From: Cupriavidus sp. MP-37
GTDB lineage: Bacteria; Pseudomonadota; Gammaproteobacteria; Burkholderiales; Burkholderiaceae
NCBI RefSeq assembly: GCF_020618415.1
Contig: NZ_CP085344.1
Coordinates: 3,185,001-3,249,000, forward strand
Length of the DNA: 64,000 nucleotides
Direction: 5' to 3'
Shown: positions 34,655-44,168 of the stretch, in pieces
How the letters are laid out: every line of letters starts with the position of its first letter
How positions within the stretch are numbered: the first letter of the stretch is position 1
Program-made: the position numbers and the translations under genes
Notes under the pieces: generated by a model
What the model was told of the DNA's origin: nothing
The model's database searches: none
The model's input: the letters and a program-made list of their open reading frames with translations, nothing else

Positions 34655-35680
34655 ATGTCCCGTATTGTCCGCAATCTCAAGAAGCTCTATGACCTGATCG
34701 ACGGCTTTGTGCTCGTCATGCTGACCGCCATCGCCATCGCGCTGGCCGCGCCCGAACTCGGCACCGGCGACGGCCCGCTGCACCTTGGCGTGGTAACCAG
34801 CCTGGGCGTGGCGCTGGTGTTCTTCCTGCACGGCGCGGCGCTGTCGCGCGACAAGCTGGTGGCGGGCGCCAAGCACTGGCGCCTGCACGTGTTCGTGCAG
34901 GTCTTCACCTACGTGGTGTTCCCCGTGGTGGGCGCACTGCTGATGCTGTCGCTGCGCAATACGCTGCCGGCCGACCTGCTGCTGGGCGTGTTCTTCCTGT
35001 GCGCGCTGCCGTCGACGGTGTCGTCGTCGGTGGCCATGACCTCGATGGCGCGCGGCAATGTCTCGGGCGCGATCTTCAACGCCACCATCTCGGGCCTGAT
35101 CGGCATGCTGGTGACGCCGCTGCTGATGGGGCTGGTGATCAGCGCCAGCGGTGCCTCGATGCCGCTGGGCAAGGCACTGACCGGCGTGGCGCTGCAGCTG
35201 CTGCTGCCGTTCGCGCTGGGCCAGCTGCTGCGCCCGCTGATCGGCAGCTGGCTGGCGAAGAAGAAGCACATCACCAACAAGATCGACCGCGGCGTGATCG
35301 TGCTGATCGTCTACTCGTCGTTCTGCGACGCGACCGCCGAAGGCCTGTGGCACCAGTACCAGTGGCAGACCATCGGCGCGGTGATGGGGATTGCCGCGGT
35401 GCTGCTGTTCGTGGTGCTGGGCTTTACCACGCTGACCGCGCGCCGCCTGGGCTTTTCGGTCGAGGACGAGATCACCGCGGTGTTCTGCGGCTCGAAGAAG
35501 AGCCTGGCCAACGGCATCCCGATGGCCAAGATCCTGTTTGCCGGCCATCCGGCACTGGGGCTGCTGGTGCTGCCGCTGATGGTCTACCACCAGCTGCAGC
35601 TGATCGTGTGCTCGGTGATCGCGTCGCGCTATGCCAACCGCGATGCGTTGCTGGAAGACCAGGCCACCGCGCGGGCCTGA
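34655..35680 (+). CDS. Bile-acid:sodium symporter-like membrane protein (YfeH-type)
   Basis: 341 residues with about ten hydrophobic helices from residue 18 (FVLVMLTAIAIALAA). FFLHGAALSRDKL, CALPSTVSSSVAMTSMARGN (about 117-136) and VEDEITAVFCGSKKSLANGIP (written in part here as FCGSKKSLANGIP) are the diagnostic motifs of the SBF-like family (often called YfeH). These proteins transport organic anions or are of unknown specificity. It is divergent from a LysR gene and followed by an intrinsic terminator. The start has GCAGGAACTCACC upstream with AGGA about 13 bases away, which is rather long. Confidence 0.88.
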   Translation: MSRIVRNLKKLYDLIDGFVLVMLTAIAIALAAPELGTGDGPLHLGVVTSLGVALVFFLHGAALSRDKLVAGAKHWRLHVFVQVFTYVVFPVVGALLMLSLRNTLPADLLLGVFFLCALPSTVSSSVAMTSMARGNVSGAIFNATISGLIGMLVTPLLMGLVISASGASMPLGKALTGVALQLLLPFALGQLLRPLIGSWLAKKKHITNKIDRGVIVLIVYSSFCDATAEGLWHQYQWQTIGAVMGIAAVLLFVVLGFTTLTARRLGFSVEDEITAVFCGSKKSLANGIPMAKILFAGHPALGLLVLPLMVYHQLQLIVCSVIASRYANRDALLEDQATARA

Positions 35681-35694
35681 AGCGCGCGGCGATG

Positions 35695-35724
35695 AATAAA
35701 CCGGGGCATGCCCCGGTTTTTTTG
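35695..35724 (+). terminator. Intrinsic terminator after the symporter gene
   Basis: AAACCGGGGCA (35698-35708) pairs with TGCCCCGGTTT (35709-35719), ending in a run of seven Ts. Eleven-bp near-perfect stem about 15 bp after the stop; it also serves the convergent amiC. Confidence 0.9.
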
Positions 35725-35746
35725 TGCCTGCCGCCCGCGCGACGGA

Positions 35747-37249
35747 TCAGACCGACGGGTTCTTCGACAGCGGCGGATTGCGCGCGAAGTACGAGCGGAT
35801 GCCCTTCAGGATGGCATTGGCCAGCTGCTCCTGGTGCGCGTTGTCGTTGAGCTTGCGCTCCTCTTCCGGATTGCTGATGAAGGCGGTCTCGATCAGGATC
35901 GACGGAATATCGGGGGCCTTCAGCACGGCAAAGCCCGCCTGTTCGACATGGGCCTTGTGCAGCTTGTTGATGCCGCCGATCTCGCCCAGCACGGCCTTGC
36001 CCACCAGCAGGCTGTCGTTGATCTGCGCGGTGGTCGACAAATCGAGCAGCACGCGCGCCACCTGCGCATCCTTGTTGCCCATGTTGGCGCCGCCGATCAG
36101 GTCGGAGGCGTTTTCCTTGTTGGCCAGCCAGCGCGCCGCGGTACTGGACGCGCCGCGCTCGGACAGCGCGAACACCGACGCGCCGCGCGCCTCGGGCGAC
36201 AGAAACGCGTCGGCGTGGATCGACACGAACAGGTCCGCCTGCACGCGGCGCGCCTTCTGCACGCGCACGTTCAGCGGCACGAAGAAATCGGCGTCGCGTG
36301 TCATCATCGCGCGCATATTGGGCTGGGCGTCGATCTTGGCGCGCAGCCGGTGCGCGATCTGCAGCACCACATCCTTCTCGCGCGAGCCGGCCGCGCCGAT
36401 CGCGCCCGGGTCTTCGCCGCCATGGCCGGGGTCGATCGCCACGGTCAGCAGGCGGCGCATCTTGAACGGGCGCTCGGCGGTGGGGTTGTCGCGCGCCACC
36501 GGCGGCACCACCGGGGCGTTGGGCGTCGGCACCGGCGGTGCCGACGGCTTCGGCCGGGCTGCCGCCACCGGCGGCGGCAGCGGCGCGGTGGTGGGCGGCA
36601 CCTCGCCCTTCTCGTCGAAGCGGCGCACCAGCGCGCCGATGGCGTCTTCTTCCGCGCCGGCCGGCGCGCCGGCGATGCCTTCGGCGCCCGGCGCCGGATC
36701 GGAGGTCGCAAAGCGGCGCTGCTTTTCCTCGGTGTCGCGCACCAGCTTCCACAGCGGATCGGGCGGATTGACCGGGTACAGGTCGAACACCAGCCGGTTG
36801 CGGTAGCTGCCGATGGGCAACAGCGTGAACACCTGCGGCGCCACGTTTTCCTTCAGGTCGAACACCATGCGGACCACGCGCGGGCGGTTCTGGCCCACGC
36901 GCACGGTCTGGATATACGGGTCGTTCGGCGTGATCTTGGCCACCAGCTCGCGCAGCGTGGGCGACAGGTCGAGGCCGTCGATGTCCACCACCAGCCGGTC
37001 GGGGTCGCGGATCATCTGGTGCACCGCGGCCAGCGGCGCGTCGGATTCGATGGTGACGCGGGTGTAGTCCTCGGCCGGCCACACGCGCACCGCGACGATG
37101 CCGGCGCCAGACGCGATCTGCGGGCCGGCCAGCGTCAGCACGGCGGTGCCGGCGCCCAGCTTCAGTGCCTGCGCCATCCATTTGCGGCGCGCCTGCAGCA
37201 GGCCGTCGGGTCCATCGGGGCGGTCGGTGGCAAGTCGCTTGATCAGCAT
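35747..37249 (-). CDS. amiC: N-acetylmuramoyl-L-alanine amidase, AmiC type
   Basis: 500 residues. Cleaves peptide stems from murein at the septum. The N-terminus has a twin-arginine-like ARRKWMAQALKLG followed by a hydrophobic stretch (about 20-49), consistent with Tat export as in E. coli AmiC. An AMIN domain for septal targeting follows (about 50-160). A long Pro/Ala-rich linker spans about 180-265. The Amidase_3 catalytic domain has zinc ligands in IDPGHGGEDPGAIG (His), REKDV (Glu) and SIHADAF (His), and the catalytic Glu in ILIETAFISN. Overlaps the tsaE stop by 7 bp in a tsaE-amiC operon, an arrangement conserved widely. Confidence 0.95.
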   Translation of the reverse strand: MLIKRLATDRPDGPDGLLQARRKWMAQALKLGAGTAVLTLAGPQIASGAGIVAVRVWPAEDYTRVTIESDAPLAAVHQMIRDPDRLVVDIDGLDLSPTLRELVAKITPNDPYIQTVRVGQNRPRVVRMVFDLKENVAPQVFTLLPIGSYRNRLVFDLYPVNPPDPLWKLVRDTEEKQRRFATSDPAPGAEGIAGAPAGAEEDAIGALVRRFDEKGEVPPTTAPLPPPVAAARPKPSAPPVPTPNAPVVPPVARDNPTAERPFKMRRLLTVAIDPGHGGEDPGAIGAAGSREKDVVLQIAHRLRAKIDAQPNMRAMMTRDADFFVPLNVRVQKARRVQADLFVSIHADAFLSPEARGASVFALSERGASSTAARWLANKENASDLIGGANMGNKDAQVARVLLDLSTTAQINDSLLVGKAVLGEIGGINKLHKAHVEQAGFAVLKAPDIPSILIETAFISNPEEERKLNDNAHQEQLANAILKGIRSYFARNPPLSKNPSV

Positions 37250-37755
37250 GCGTTCAGCAAGGTAAGTCCAGTGGGAGTATAGGCGCGCAAGGTCGCGATC
37301 CGCCGCTCGCCGGCGTCATCGGCGCCGGCCATGTCCGATTGGAGCAACACGTGCAGGTCCGGTTCCCCCAGCAGGCGCCCGGCCTTTTCCGGCCACTCGA
37401 CCAGGTTGAAGGCCGGTTCGGCGAAGCAGTCGCGGAAGCCCGCGTCGAGCCACTCTTCGGGATCGGCAAAGCGGTACAGGTCGAAGTGGTAGACCGTCAG
37501 CGGCGAGCCGTCGGCGCGGGCGACTTCATAGGGCTCGCACAGCGTATAGGTGGGGCTGCGGACCTTGCCCGCATGGCCCAGCGCGCGCAGCACCGCACGC
37601 GACAGCGTGGTCTTGCCGGCGCCCAGGTCGCCGGACAGCTGCACATGCACCGTGCGCGGCGGCATCGCCTGCACCGCGGCGGCCAGCGCGGCGCCCAGGC
37701 GCGCGGTGGCGTCTTCGTCGGGCAGCGTCAGGGTGCGTTCTTCGAGCAAGGGCAT
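37243..37755 (-). CDS. tsaE: tRNA threonylcarbamoyladenosine biosynthesis ATPase TsaE
   Basis: 170 residues. ATPase partner of TsaB/TsaD in forming t6A37 on tRNAs. P-loop GDLGAGKTTLSRAVL (about 42-56), SPTYTLCEPYEV (about 67-78), YHFDLYRFADPEEW (about 89-102) and NLVEWPEKAG (about 116-125) are the family blocks. The start at 37755 is in front of the divergent queG start, 16 bp away. amiC follows with a 7-bp overlap, so the two are translationally coupled. Confidence 0.95.
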   Translation of the reverse strand: MPLLEERTLTLPDEDATARLGAALAAAVQAMPPRTVHVQLSGDLGAGKTTLSRAVLRALGHAGKVRSPTYTLCEPYEVARADGSPLTVYHFDLYRFADPEEWLDAGFRDCFAEPAFNLVEWPEKAGRLLGEPDLHVLLQSDMAGADDAGERRIATLRAYTPTGLTLLNAC

Positions 37756-37771
37756 TGCGTACAATTCAGGA

Positions 37772-38992
37772 ATGATCGACCGAGTCGCCCCCGGGCCGGC
37801 GGATGCGCCGCCGCCCCCTCCCGTTCCAGACACCACCGGCCACGCGGCCGCGGGCCCCGGGGAGCTTGCGGCGCTGGCCGCGTCGATCCGCGCATGGGGC
37901 GCGGCGCTGGGCTTTGCCTCGGTGCGCATCGCCGATGTCGACCTCGCGCACGCCGAGCCGGGACTGATGGCCTGGCTGGCGCAGGGCTACCACGGCGACA
38001 TGGATTATATGGCCAACCACGGCCTGCGGCGCGCGCGTCCGGCCGAACTGGTGCCCGGCACGGTGCGCGCGATCGTGGCCCGCATGCCATACCTTGCCGC
38101 CGCCGGCGCGCACGCGGATGCCGCCGACTGGCGCCGCCACGAGCTGGCGCGGCTGGACGACCCGGCCACCGCGGTGGTGTCGCTGTACGCTCGCGGGCGC
38201 GATTATCACAAGGTGCTGCGCAGCCGCTTGCAGCAACTGGCCAGCCGGATCGAGGCCGAGATCGGCAAGTTCGGCTACCGCGTCTTTACCGACTCGGCGC
38301 CGGTGATGGAAGTGGCGCTGGCCAGCCAGGGCGGACTGGGCTGGCGCGGCAAGCATACGCTGCTGCTGGACCGCGACGGGGGCTCGATGTTCTTCCTCGG
38401 CGAGATCCTGGTCGACATCCCGCTGCCGGCCGACCCGCCCGAATCCGGCCATTGCGGCAGTTGCCACCGCTGCCTGGACATCTGTCCCACGCGCGCGATC
38501 GTCGCGCCCTACCGGCTCGATGCGCGCCGCTGCATTTCGTATCTCACCATCGAGCACAAGGGCGCGATCCCGGTGGCGCTGCGCGCGCCGATGGGCAACC
38601 GCGTCTACGGCTGCGACGACTGCCAGCTGGCGTGTCCGTGGAACAAGTTCGCGCACGTGGCGACGGTGCCCGATTTCGACGTGCGCAACGGCCTCGACGC
38701 GCCCGACATGGTCGCGCTGTTCGAATGGACCGAAGCGGAATTCAACCAGCGCCTCGAAGGCAGCCCGATCCGCCGCATCGGCCACGAGCGCTGGCTGCGC
38801 AACCTGGCGGTGGGGCTGGGCAACAGCCTGCGCGCGGCACTGTCGGGCACGAGCGCCGAAGACGCGGCACTGGCCGCGCGCATTCGCGCGGCCTTGCTGG
38901 CGCAGCGCGAGACCGCCACGCCGCTGGTGCGCGAGCATATCGACTGGGCCCTGGCGCAGGGCGGCCCGCCGGCGGACCCGGCGCAGGACTAA
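37772..38992 (+). CDS. queG: Epoxyqueuosine reductase
   Basis: 406 residues. Cobalamin-dependent iron-sulfur enzyme that reduces epoxyqueuosine to queuosine in tRNA wobble positions. The N-terminal 30 residues are a Pro-rich extension. Core motifs are GYHGDMDYM (about 71-79), VFTDSAPVMEV, GGLGWRGKHTLLL and FFLGEIL. Two 4Fe-4S clusters are bound by CGSCHRCLDICP (about 228-239) and CDDCQLACPWN (about 283-293). C-terminal HEAT-like helices (NPIRRIGHERWLRNLAVGLG pattern, seen as IRRIGHERWLRNLA). Divergent from tsaE with 16 bp between starts, so both promoters must lie inside the opposing genes or overlap. Confidence 0.95.
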   Translation: MIDRVAPGPADAPPPPPVPDTTGHAAAGPGELAALAASIRAWGAALGFASVRIADVDLAHAEPGLMAWLAQGYHGDMDYMANHGLRRARPAELVPGTVRAIVARMPYLAAAGAHADAADWRRHELARLDDPATAVVSLYARGRDYHKVLRSRLQQLASRIEAEIGKFGYRVFTDSAPVMEVALASQGGLGWRGKHTLLLDRDGGSMFFLGEILVDIPLPADPPESGHCGSCHRCLDICPTRAIVAPYRLDARRCISYLTIEHKGAIPVALRAPMGNRVYGCDDCQLACPWNKFAHVATVPDFDVRNGLDAPDMVALFEWTEAEFNQRLEGSPIRRIGHERWLRNLAVGLGNSLRAALSGTSAEDAALAARIRAALLAQRETATPLVREHIDWALAQGGPPADPAQD

Positions 38993-39004
38993 GCTCGGCG
39001 CAGC

Positions 39005-39898
39005 TCAGCTCACCAGCGCCAGCCACAGCGGCGTGGTGACGATCGCCGCCACCGTCATCAGCGAGATCGTCGCCGCCACCATCGGCCCGTTGCCGCCCAT
39101 GCGCACGGCCAGGATGTACGCGCTGGAGGCGGTCGGCAGCGAGGCATACAACACCACGATCTGGTACTGCAGCGCCGTCAGCGGCAGGTGCCGGCCCACC
39201 AGCCATGCCACGCACGGCATCGCCACCAGCTTGACCCCGGTCCACCACGCCACCGGCCCGGCAGTGCCGGTGGCGCCGCTCATCTGCAGTCCGGCGCCCA
39301 CCGTCATCAGGCCGAGCGCGGTCGACGCCGAGCCCAGCCGGTTCAGCGTCATGCCCAGCACCTCGGGCGCGTGCAGCCCCATCAGGTTGGTCGCCAGGCC
39401 GCCGGCGGTGGCCAGGATCAGCGGATTGCGCGCCAGTTCCTTCCACAGCGCGGCCTGGCCATGGCGGGCCAGCGCCCACACCGCCGCCACGTTGCACAGC
39501 GGCACGGTGCAGCCGACGATCACCGCCATCAGCGCCAGCCCCTCTGAGCCGCCCAGCCGCGAGGCCAGCGCCAGCCCGATATAGGAATTGAAGCGGAACG
39601 CGGTCTGCAGCCCCGAGGCAAAGCTGACCGCATCCGGGCGCAGCACCCATTTGACCGCGTAGCCGCCGGCCAGGCCGGTGGCCAGCACCAGCAGCGCCAG
39701 TCCCAGCATGGCCGAGGTCGAGGAGAAATCGAGCACCGCGGTATTAGTCGACTGCAGCAGCAGCGCCGGGAACAGCACGAAGTAGACCAGCCGCTCCACC
39801 CCGCCCCAGAAGGCGCGGTCGAAGGGGGAATAGCGCACCAGCAGCCAGCCGATCAGGATCAGGCTGAAGTCCGGGACCAGCAGGAGGGCGGAAGACAT
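39005..39898 (-). CDS. AEC-family (auxin efflux carrier-like) transporter
   Basis: 297 residues from 39898; an in-frame ATG at 39928 would add ten residues. About ten membrane helices: a pair of five-helix repeats starting LVPDFSLILIGWLLVRYS. AEC features are the N-terminal GWLLVRY, FRFNSYIGLALASRLGG and the unwound-helix region near the end, SLPTASSAYILAVRMGGN. The family exports auxin in plants, and malate or related acids in bacteria. Neither candidate start has a good ribosome-binding site. Downstream of queG on the opposite strand, 12 bp apart. Substrate unknown. Confidence 0.87.
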   Translation of the reverse strand: MSSALLLVPDFSLILIGWLLVRYSPFDRAFWGGVERLVYFVLFPALLLQSTNTAVLDFSSTSAMLGLALLVLATGLAGGYAVKWVLRPDAVSFASGLQTAFRFNSYIGLALASRLGGSEGLALMAVIVGCTVPLCNVAAVWALARHGQAALWKELARNPLILATAGGLATNLMGLHAPEVLGMTLNRLGSASTALGLMTVGAGLQMSGATGTAGPVAWWTGVKLVAMPCVAWLVGRHLPLTALQYQIVVLYASLPTASSAYILAVRMGGNGPMVAATISLMTVAAIVTTPLWLALVS

Positions 39899-40089
39899 CT
39901 GGGGTTGTTGTTGTAATGGTGGTGGCATGGCGCTGCAGCGGCCCTGGCACCCGCGACAGGAAGCGGTAGGAAACGGCGGCGGCGAGAGATAACGGCAACA
40001 ATGCCGGAATGTGCAGACTAGGGCAGATACGGATAGGTATTTTTCCAGATTTCGGGCAGCATGGCATGCCAAGTTGTACGCCTGCCGCC

Positions 40090-40761
40090 ATGTTGTCCCG
40101 CATCCGTTGCGCGCGCCTGCGCGTGGACACCCTCCTCCGCTCCCGCTTCCGCCCTGGCCTTCGGCCGGGACACCGCCTGCGCCTGGCCGTCGTGCTGGCG
40201 GCACTCGGCGCCGCTGCGGCGGTGCACGCCGTGCCCGGGCCGGCGCGCGCGGTCGAGATCGAAGGCATGCGTTTCGACGATGCGGCGCGCGTGGGCGGCA
40301 AGGAACTGCAGCTCAATGGCGCGGCACTGCGCACCGGCTTCCTGACCAAGGGCTATGTGGCGGCGCTGTACCTGGAGGAAAAGGCCCGCAACGCGGCGGT
40401 GGTACTGGGCACGCCGGGCGCCAAGCGGCTACAGTTACGCATCCTGCGCGAGACCGAGCCGCCGGCGGTGGTGCGCGCGATCCGCCAGGGCATGCGCGAC
40501 AACCATAGCGAGGCGCAGATGCAGGCGCTGGCGGCGCGGCTGGTGCAGTTCGAGCGCACCCTGGGCGAGCTCGGCACCGCGCACAAGGGCGATGTCATCA
40601 ACCTCGATTTTTCCCCGCAAACGGGGACGGTCATCGCCATCAACGGCACGCCGCGCGGCCGGCCGATCGCCGGCGAAGACTTTTACCAGGCCCTGCTGCG
40701 GGTGTTCCTGGGCGAACGCCCGGTCGACGCCAGCGTCAAGCGCGGCCTGCTGGGCGGCTGA
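40090..40761 (+). CDS. Exported chalcone-isomerase-like protein
   Basis: 223 residues from 40090. An N-terminal basic stretch and hydrophobic helix (about 33-52, AVVLAALGAAAAVHAVPG) look like a signal peptide or anchor, with an AxA-type site near residue 55. The rest resembles the chalcone-isomerase-like domain found in periplasmic bacterial proteins. Matches are EIEGMRFDDAARVGGKEL at the start, YVAALYLEEKA, and the C-terminal GRPIAGEDFYQALLRVFLGE. Bacterial members lack flavonoid substrates and their role is unclear. Stop is about 100 bp before the Bug receptor. Confidence 0.8.
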   Translation: MLSRIRCARLRVDTLLRSRFRPGLRPGHRLRLAVVLAALGAAAAVHAVPGPARAVEIEGMRFDDAARVGGKELQLNGAALRTGFLTKGYVAALYLEEKARNAAVVLGTPGAKRLQLRILRETEPPAVVRAIRQGMRDNHSEAQMQALAARLVQFERTLGELGTAHKGDVINLDFSPQTGTVIAINGTPRGRPIAGEDFYQALLRVFLGERPVDASVKRGLLGG

Positions 40762-40864
40762 CCCAGATTACGCTGCCGACGCACCGCCCGACCTGTGGCA
40801 CTGCGACGGTTTTTTTGCTTCCGGGCGGCACCCTGCCCGGATTTCTGACGGGAGACATGATCTC

Positions 40865-41833
40865 ATGCACGCTGGCAAACTCGCACTGACCCTGGCCCTG
40901 GCGGCCGCCGCCACCGCGGCGCAAGCCCAGAGCTACCCCACCAAGCCGATTCGCCTGATCATTCCGTTCGCACCCGGCGGCACCACCGACATCGTCGGCC
41001 GTGGCGCGGCGGACCAGATGAGCCGCATCCTGGGCCAGCCGGTGGTGGTGGAAAACCGCGCCGGCGGGGGCGGTTCGATCGGCGCCGACGCCATCGCCAA
41101 GGCCGCCCCGGACGGCTACACCATCGGCATCTCGACGGTCTCGACCATGGCCGTGAACCCGGCCTGCAACCCCAAGCTGTCGTACGACCCGATCAAGGAC
41201 TTCAAGCCCATCACCAACCTGGCCAACGTGGCCAACGTGATCGCGGTGAACCCGAGCTTCCCGGCCAAGGACTACAAGGAGTTCCTGGCCGTGCTGAAGG
41301 CCAACCCGGGCAAGTATTCGTACGCGTCGTCGGGCACCTGCGGCTTCGGCCACATGCTGGGCGAGCAGTTCAAGGTCTCGACCAAGACCTTCATGGTCCA
41401 TATCCCGTACCGCGGCGCGGGCCCGGCACTGAACGACGTGCTGGCCGGCCAGGTGCCGATCATGGTCGACAACCTGCCGTCGTCGATGCCCTACATCAAG
41501 GCCAACAAGCTGCGTCCGATCGTGGTGGCGTGGAACAAGCGCCTGGAGTCGCTGCCCAATGTGCCGACCTTCGGCGAAATGGGCCTGAAGGAGCCGAACG
41601 ATCCGGCCTGGTACGGCCTGGTGGCGCCGGCCGGCACGCCTGACGAGGTCATCAAGAAGCTCAACGAAGCCGCGGTCAAGGCCCTGCAGGACAAGGACTT
41701 CCAGCAGCGCCTGCGCACCGCCGGCGCCGAGCCGTCGGGCAACACGCCGGCGCAGCACGCGGCCGAGATCAAGAAGGAATTCGACAAGATGAAGAACCTG
41801 GTCAAGGTGCAGAACATCAAGCTGGAGCAGTAA
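40865..41833 (+). CDS. Bug-type periplasmic solute receptor
   Basis: 322-residue tripartite tricarboxylate receptor-like protein. Signal peptide KLALTLALAAAATAAQAQ, with cleavage near residue 22. Mature YPTKPIRLIIPFAPGGTTD, then VVVENRAGGGGSIGADAIA, HIPYRGAGPALNDVLAG and LVAPAGTPDEVIKKLN are the family landmarks. Start at 40865 has GGGAGA about nine bases upstream. No TctAB membrane partners are nearby, as usual for the amplified Bug family. Ligand unknown, probably a carboxylate. Confidence 0.92.
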   Translation: MHAGKLALTLALAAAATAAQAQSYPTKPIRLIIPFAPGGTTDIVGRGAADQMSRILGQPVVVENRAGGGGSIGADAIAKAAPDGYTIGISTVSTMAVNPACNPKLSYDPIKDFKPITNLANVANVIAVNPSFPAKDYKEFLAVLKANPGKYSYASSGTCGFGHMLGEQFKVSTKTFMVHIPYRGAGPALNDVLAGQVPIMVDNLPSSMPYIKANKLRPIVVAWNKRLESLPNVPTFGEMGLKEPNDPAWYGLVAPAGTPDEVIKKLNEAAVKALQDKDFQQRLRTAGAEPSGNTPAQHAAEIKKEFDKMKNLVKVQNIKLEQ

Positions 41834-41900
41834 AAGCCCTGAGCAGAAAGGGCGGTTTTGGGTGCTCCCAAGCCGCCCGAGCTCGCCAAAGCAAGGTGTT

Positions 41901-42050
41901 CTCCCTCTCCCCTCACGGGGAGAGGGATGGGGTGAGGGGTGGTCTAGCTGGGAGCCACCTCAAGCGAAGCCCACGGTTTTGTCCAGCACGGCGGCTCCGG
42001 CCAGCGCCCGCCCTCACCCCCGCCCCTCTCCCGCAGGCGGGAGAGGGGAG
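41901..42050. repeat. Composite palindromic repeat, copy A
   Basis: Two palindromes facing each other: CCCTCTCCCC-tcac-GGGGAGAGGG (41903-41926) plus GGGGTGAGGG, and CCCTCACCCC then CCCCTCTCCCGC-agGCGGGAGAGGGG (about 42024-42048). The outer halves are inverted copies, so about 150 bp could fold as a long hairpin. The centre contains CAAGCGAAGCCCACGG, shared with copy C. Between a Bug receptor gene and ogt. Confidence 0.8.
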
Positions 42051-42126
42051 CCTGCTGCAAGCTTCTGGACGACAGCATCGCGTCCAAAAAGCACTAAAAT
42101 CCAGCATTCGCCCCAGCCTGACCGCC

Positions 42127-42606
42127 ATGCCCGCCACCTACGACGCCATCCTTCCCGCCCCGTTCGGCAAGATCGGCGTGCGCACGGACGGCGCGCGCAT
42201 CCGGGCCATCGTGTACCTCCCCGGCCACGTCGAAGGGCTTGCGCCGGCCGATGCCCTGACGCAGCGGCTCGCGGCGCAGCTGGCGGCCTATTACGACGAC
42301 CCCGACACCGCCTTCGACGTGCCGCTGGCCCCGGCCGGCAGCGATTTCCAGCAGCACGTGTGGCACGCCATCTGCGCCGTGCCGCGCGGCGCCACCACCA
42401 CCTACGGCACCATCGCCGCAGCCATCGGCGCGATGCCGCGCGCGGTCGGCCAGGCCTGCGGGCAGAACCCGTTCCCGATCCTGGTGCCGTGCCATCGCGT
42501 GGTTTCGGCGCGCGGCATCGGCGGGTTCTCGCACCATGCCGAAGACGGCTTCTACCTCGACGTCAAACGCTGGCTGCTGCGCCATGAGGGCGCCATGCTG
42601 ATATGA
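42127..42606 (+). CDS. ogt: Methylated-DNA-protein-cysteine methyltransferase
   Basis: 159 residues. Suicide repair protein that moves the alkyl group from O6-methylguanine to its own Cys. The acceptor is in PCHRV (about 120-124, context [10 protein letters not shown]), preceded by the helix-turn-helix region [15 protein letters not shown] and ARAVGQA-like [12 protein letters not shown]. Lacks an Ada N-terminal domain, so it is of Ogt type. No Shine-Dalgarno of note before 42127. Overlaps xerD by 4 bp (ATGA). Confidence 0.93.
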   Translation: MPATYDAILPAPFGKIGVRTDGARIRAIVYLPGHVEGLAPADALTQRLAAQLAAYYDDPDTAFDVPLAPAGSDFQQHVWHAICAVPRGATTTYGTIAAAIGAMPRAVGQACGQNPFPILVPCHRVVSARGIGGFSHHAEDGFYLDVKRWLLRHEGAMLI

Positions 42607-43541
42607 GCGGCGCTTCGGCGGCAGCCGAGCTTACCGCCGTCGCCAGCGCTGCCGATCTGGCCCTGGTCAGCCGCTTCTGCGATGCGCTGTGGCTCGAAGA
42701 CGGGCTCTCGCGCAACACCATCGACGCCTACCGGCGCGACCTGACGCTGCTGGCGCGCTGGCTGCAGCAGGAGCAGCGCGGCGAGCTGCTCGGCGCCGAC
42801 GACGGCACGCTGTCGGCCTACTTCAGCGCGCGCCATACGCAGACCCGCGCGTCGTCGGCGAACCGGCGCCTGGCGGTGTTCCGCCGCTTCTACCAGTGGG
42901 CGCTGCGCGAGCACCTGGTGCAGACCGACCCGTGCCTGCTGCTGCGCCCCGCCAAGCAGCCGCCGCGCTACCCCAAGACCCTGACCGAGGCCCAGGTCGA
43001 CGCGCTGCTCGAGGCGCCCGACACCGAGACCCCGCTGGGCCTGCGCGACCGCACCATGCTCGAGCTGATGTACGCCAGCGGGCTGCGCGTGTCGGAGCTG
43101 ACCCAGATGAAGACCGTCGAGATCGGCCTGAACGAGGGCGTCGCGCGCGTGGTCGGCGGCAAGGGCGACAAGGAGCGGCTGGTGCCGTTCGGCCAGCAGG
43201 CGGGCGACTGGCTGCGGCGCTACCTGGCCAGCGCGCGCCCGCTGCTGCTGGCCGGGCGCGCCTGCGACGCGCTCTTCGTCACGCAGCGCGGCGAGGGCAT
43301 GACGCGGCAGGCGTTCTGGCACCTGATCAAGCGCCATGCGCGCGACGCCGGCGTGCATGCCCCGCTGTCGCCGCACACGCTGCGGCATGCCTTCGCCACG
43401 CACCTGCTCAACCACGGCGCCGACCTGCGCGTGGTGCAGCTGCTGCTGGGGCACGCCGACATCTCCACCACCCAGATCTATACCCATGTCGCGCGCGAAC
43501 GCCTGCGCGAGCTGCACCAGCAGCACCATCCGCGCGGCTGA
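42603..43541 (+). CDS. xerD: Site-specific tyrosine recombinase XerD
   Basis: 312 residues. Resolves chromosome dimers at dif with XerC and FtsK. N-terminal SAM-like DNA-binding domain (about 20-105, with [20 protein letters not shown] seen here). Catalytic residues: Arg in [11 protein letters not shown], Lys in [13 protein letters not shown], His and Arg in [14 protein letters not shown], His in [11 protein letters not shown], and nucleophile Tyr in QIYTHV (about 293). Identified as XerD over XerC from the length and the ogt-xerD-ybaK-plsY context; a check against both would be needed for certainty. Overlaps ogt by 4 bp. Confidence 0.92.
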   Translation: MSGASAAAELTAVASAADLALVSRFCDALWLEDGLSRNTIDAYRRDLTLLARWLQQEQRGELLGADDGTLSAYFSARHTQTRASSANRRLAVFRRFYQWALREHLVQTDPCLLLRPAKQPPRYPKTLTEAQVDALLEAPDTETPLGLRDRTMLELMYASGLRVSELTQMKTVEIGLNEGVARVVGGKGDKERLVPFGQQAGDWLRRYLASARPLLLAGRACDALFVTQRGEGMTRQAFWHLIKRHARDAGVHAPLSPHTLRHAFATHLLNHGADLRVVQLLLGHADISTTQIYTHVARERLRELHQQHHPRG

Positions 43542-43564
43542 GCGGCACTGAGCGACCCATCGCC

Positions 43565-44056
43565 ATGAGCAAGAACAAGCACGTGTCCGAAACCCCTGCC
43601 ACCCAGTTCCTGCGCAAGCAAGGCGTGGCCTTCGGCGAGCATCCCTATGACTACGTCGAGCACGGCGGCACCGGCGAGTCGGCGCGCCAGCTGGGCGTGC
43701 CCGAGCATGACGTGATCAAGACCCTGATCATGGAGGACGAGCGCGCGCAGCCGCTGGTGGTGCTGATGCACGGCGACTGCTCGGTCTCGACCAAGAACCT
43801 GGCGCGCCAGACCGGGCGCAAGAGCGTGCAGCCGTGCAAGCCCGAGGTGGCGCAGCGGCACAGCGGCTACCTGGTGGGCGGCACCTCGCCGTTCGGCACG
43901 AAGAAGCGCATGCCGGTGTATGTCGAAGCGACCGTGCTCGAGCTGGCGCGCATCTATATCAACGGCGGGCGCCGCGGCTACCTGGTCAGCCTGGACCCGA
44001 AGCTGCTGCCGGCGCTGCTCGACGCCAGGCCGGTGCAGTGCGCGCTGCCGGATTGA
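43565..44056 (+). CDS. ybaK: Cys-tRNA(Pro)/mischarged-tRNA deacylase, YbaK/EbsC family
   Basis: 163 residues. Hydrolyses wrongly acylated tRNAs, mainly Cys-tRNA(Pro), in trans. The family blocks [37 protein letters not shown] (partly listed), the catalytic Lys region TLIMEDE, and [21 protein letters not shown] with the essential GGTSP loop are all present. Starts 23 bp after xerD and ends about 110 bp before plsY. Confidence 0.92.
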   Translation: MSKNKHVSETPATQFLRKQGVAFGEHPYDYVEHGGTGESARQLGVPEHDVIKTLIMEDERAQPLVVLMHGDCSVSTKNLARQTGRKSVQPCKPEVAQRHSGYLVGGTSPFGTKKRMPVYVEATVLELARIYINGGRRGYLVSLDPKLLPALLDARPVQCALPD

Positions 44057-44168
44057 GCCTGCCCGGCGGCAGAGCGAGGGCAGCCTCCACGCCAATCCGG
44101 GAAGTCACGGTCGTGGCCAGGCCCCTGCCGCGCTACAATCGCGCCAGCCTGAAAACATCCCACTCCAC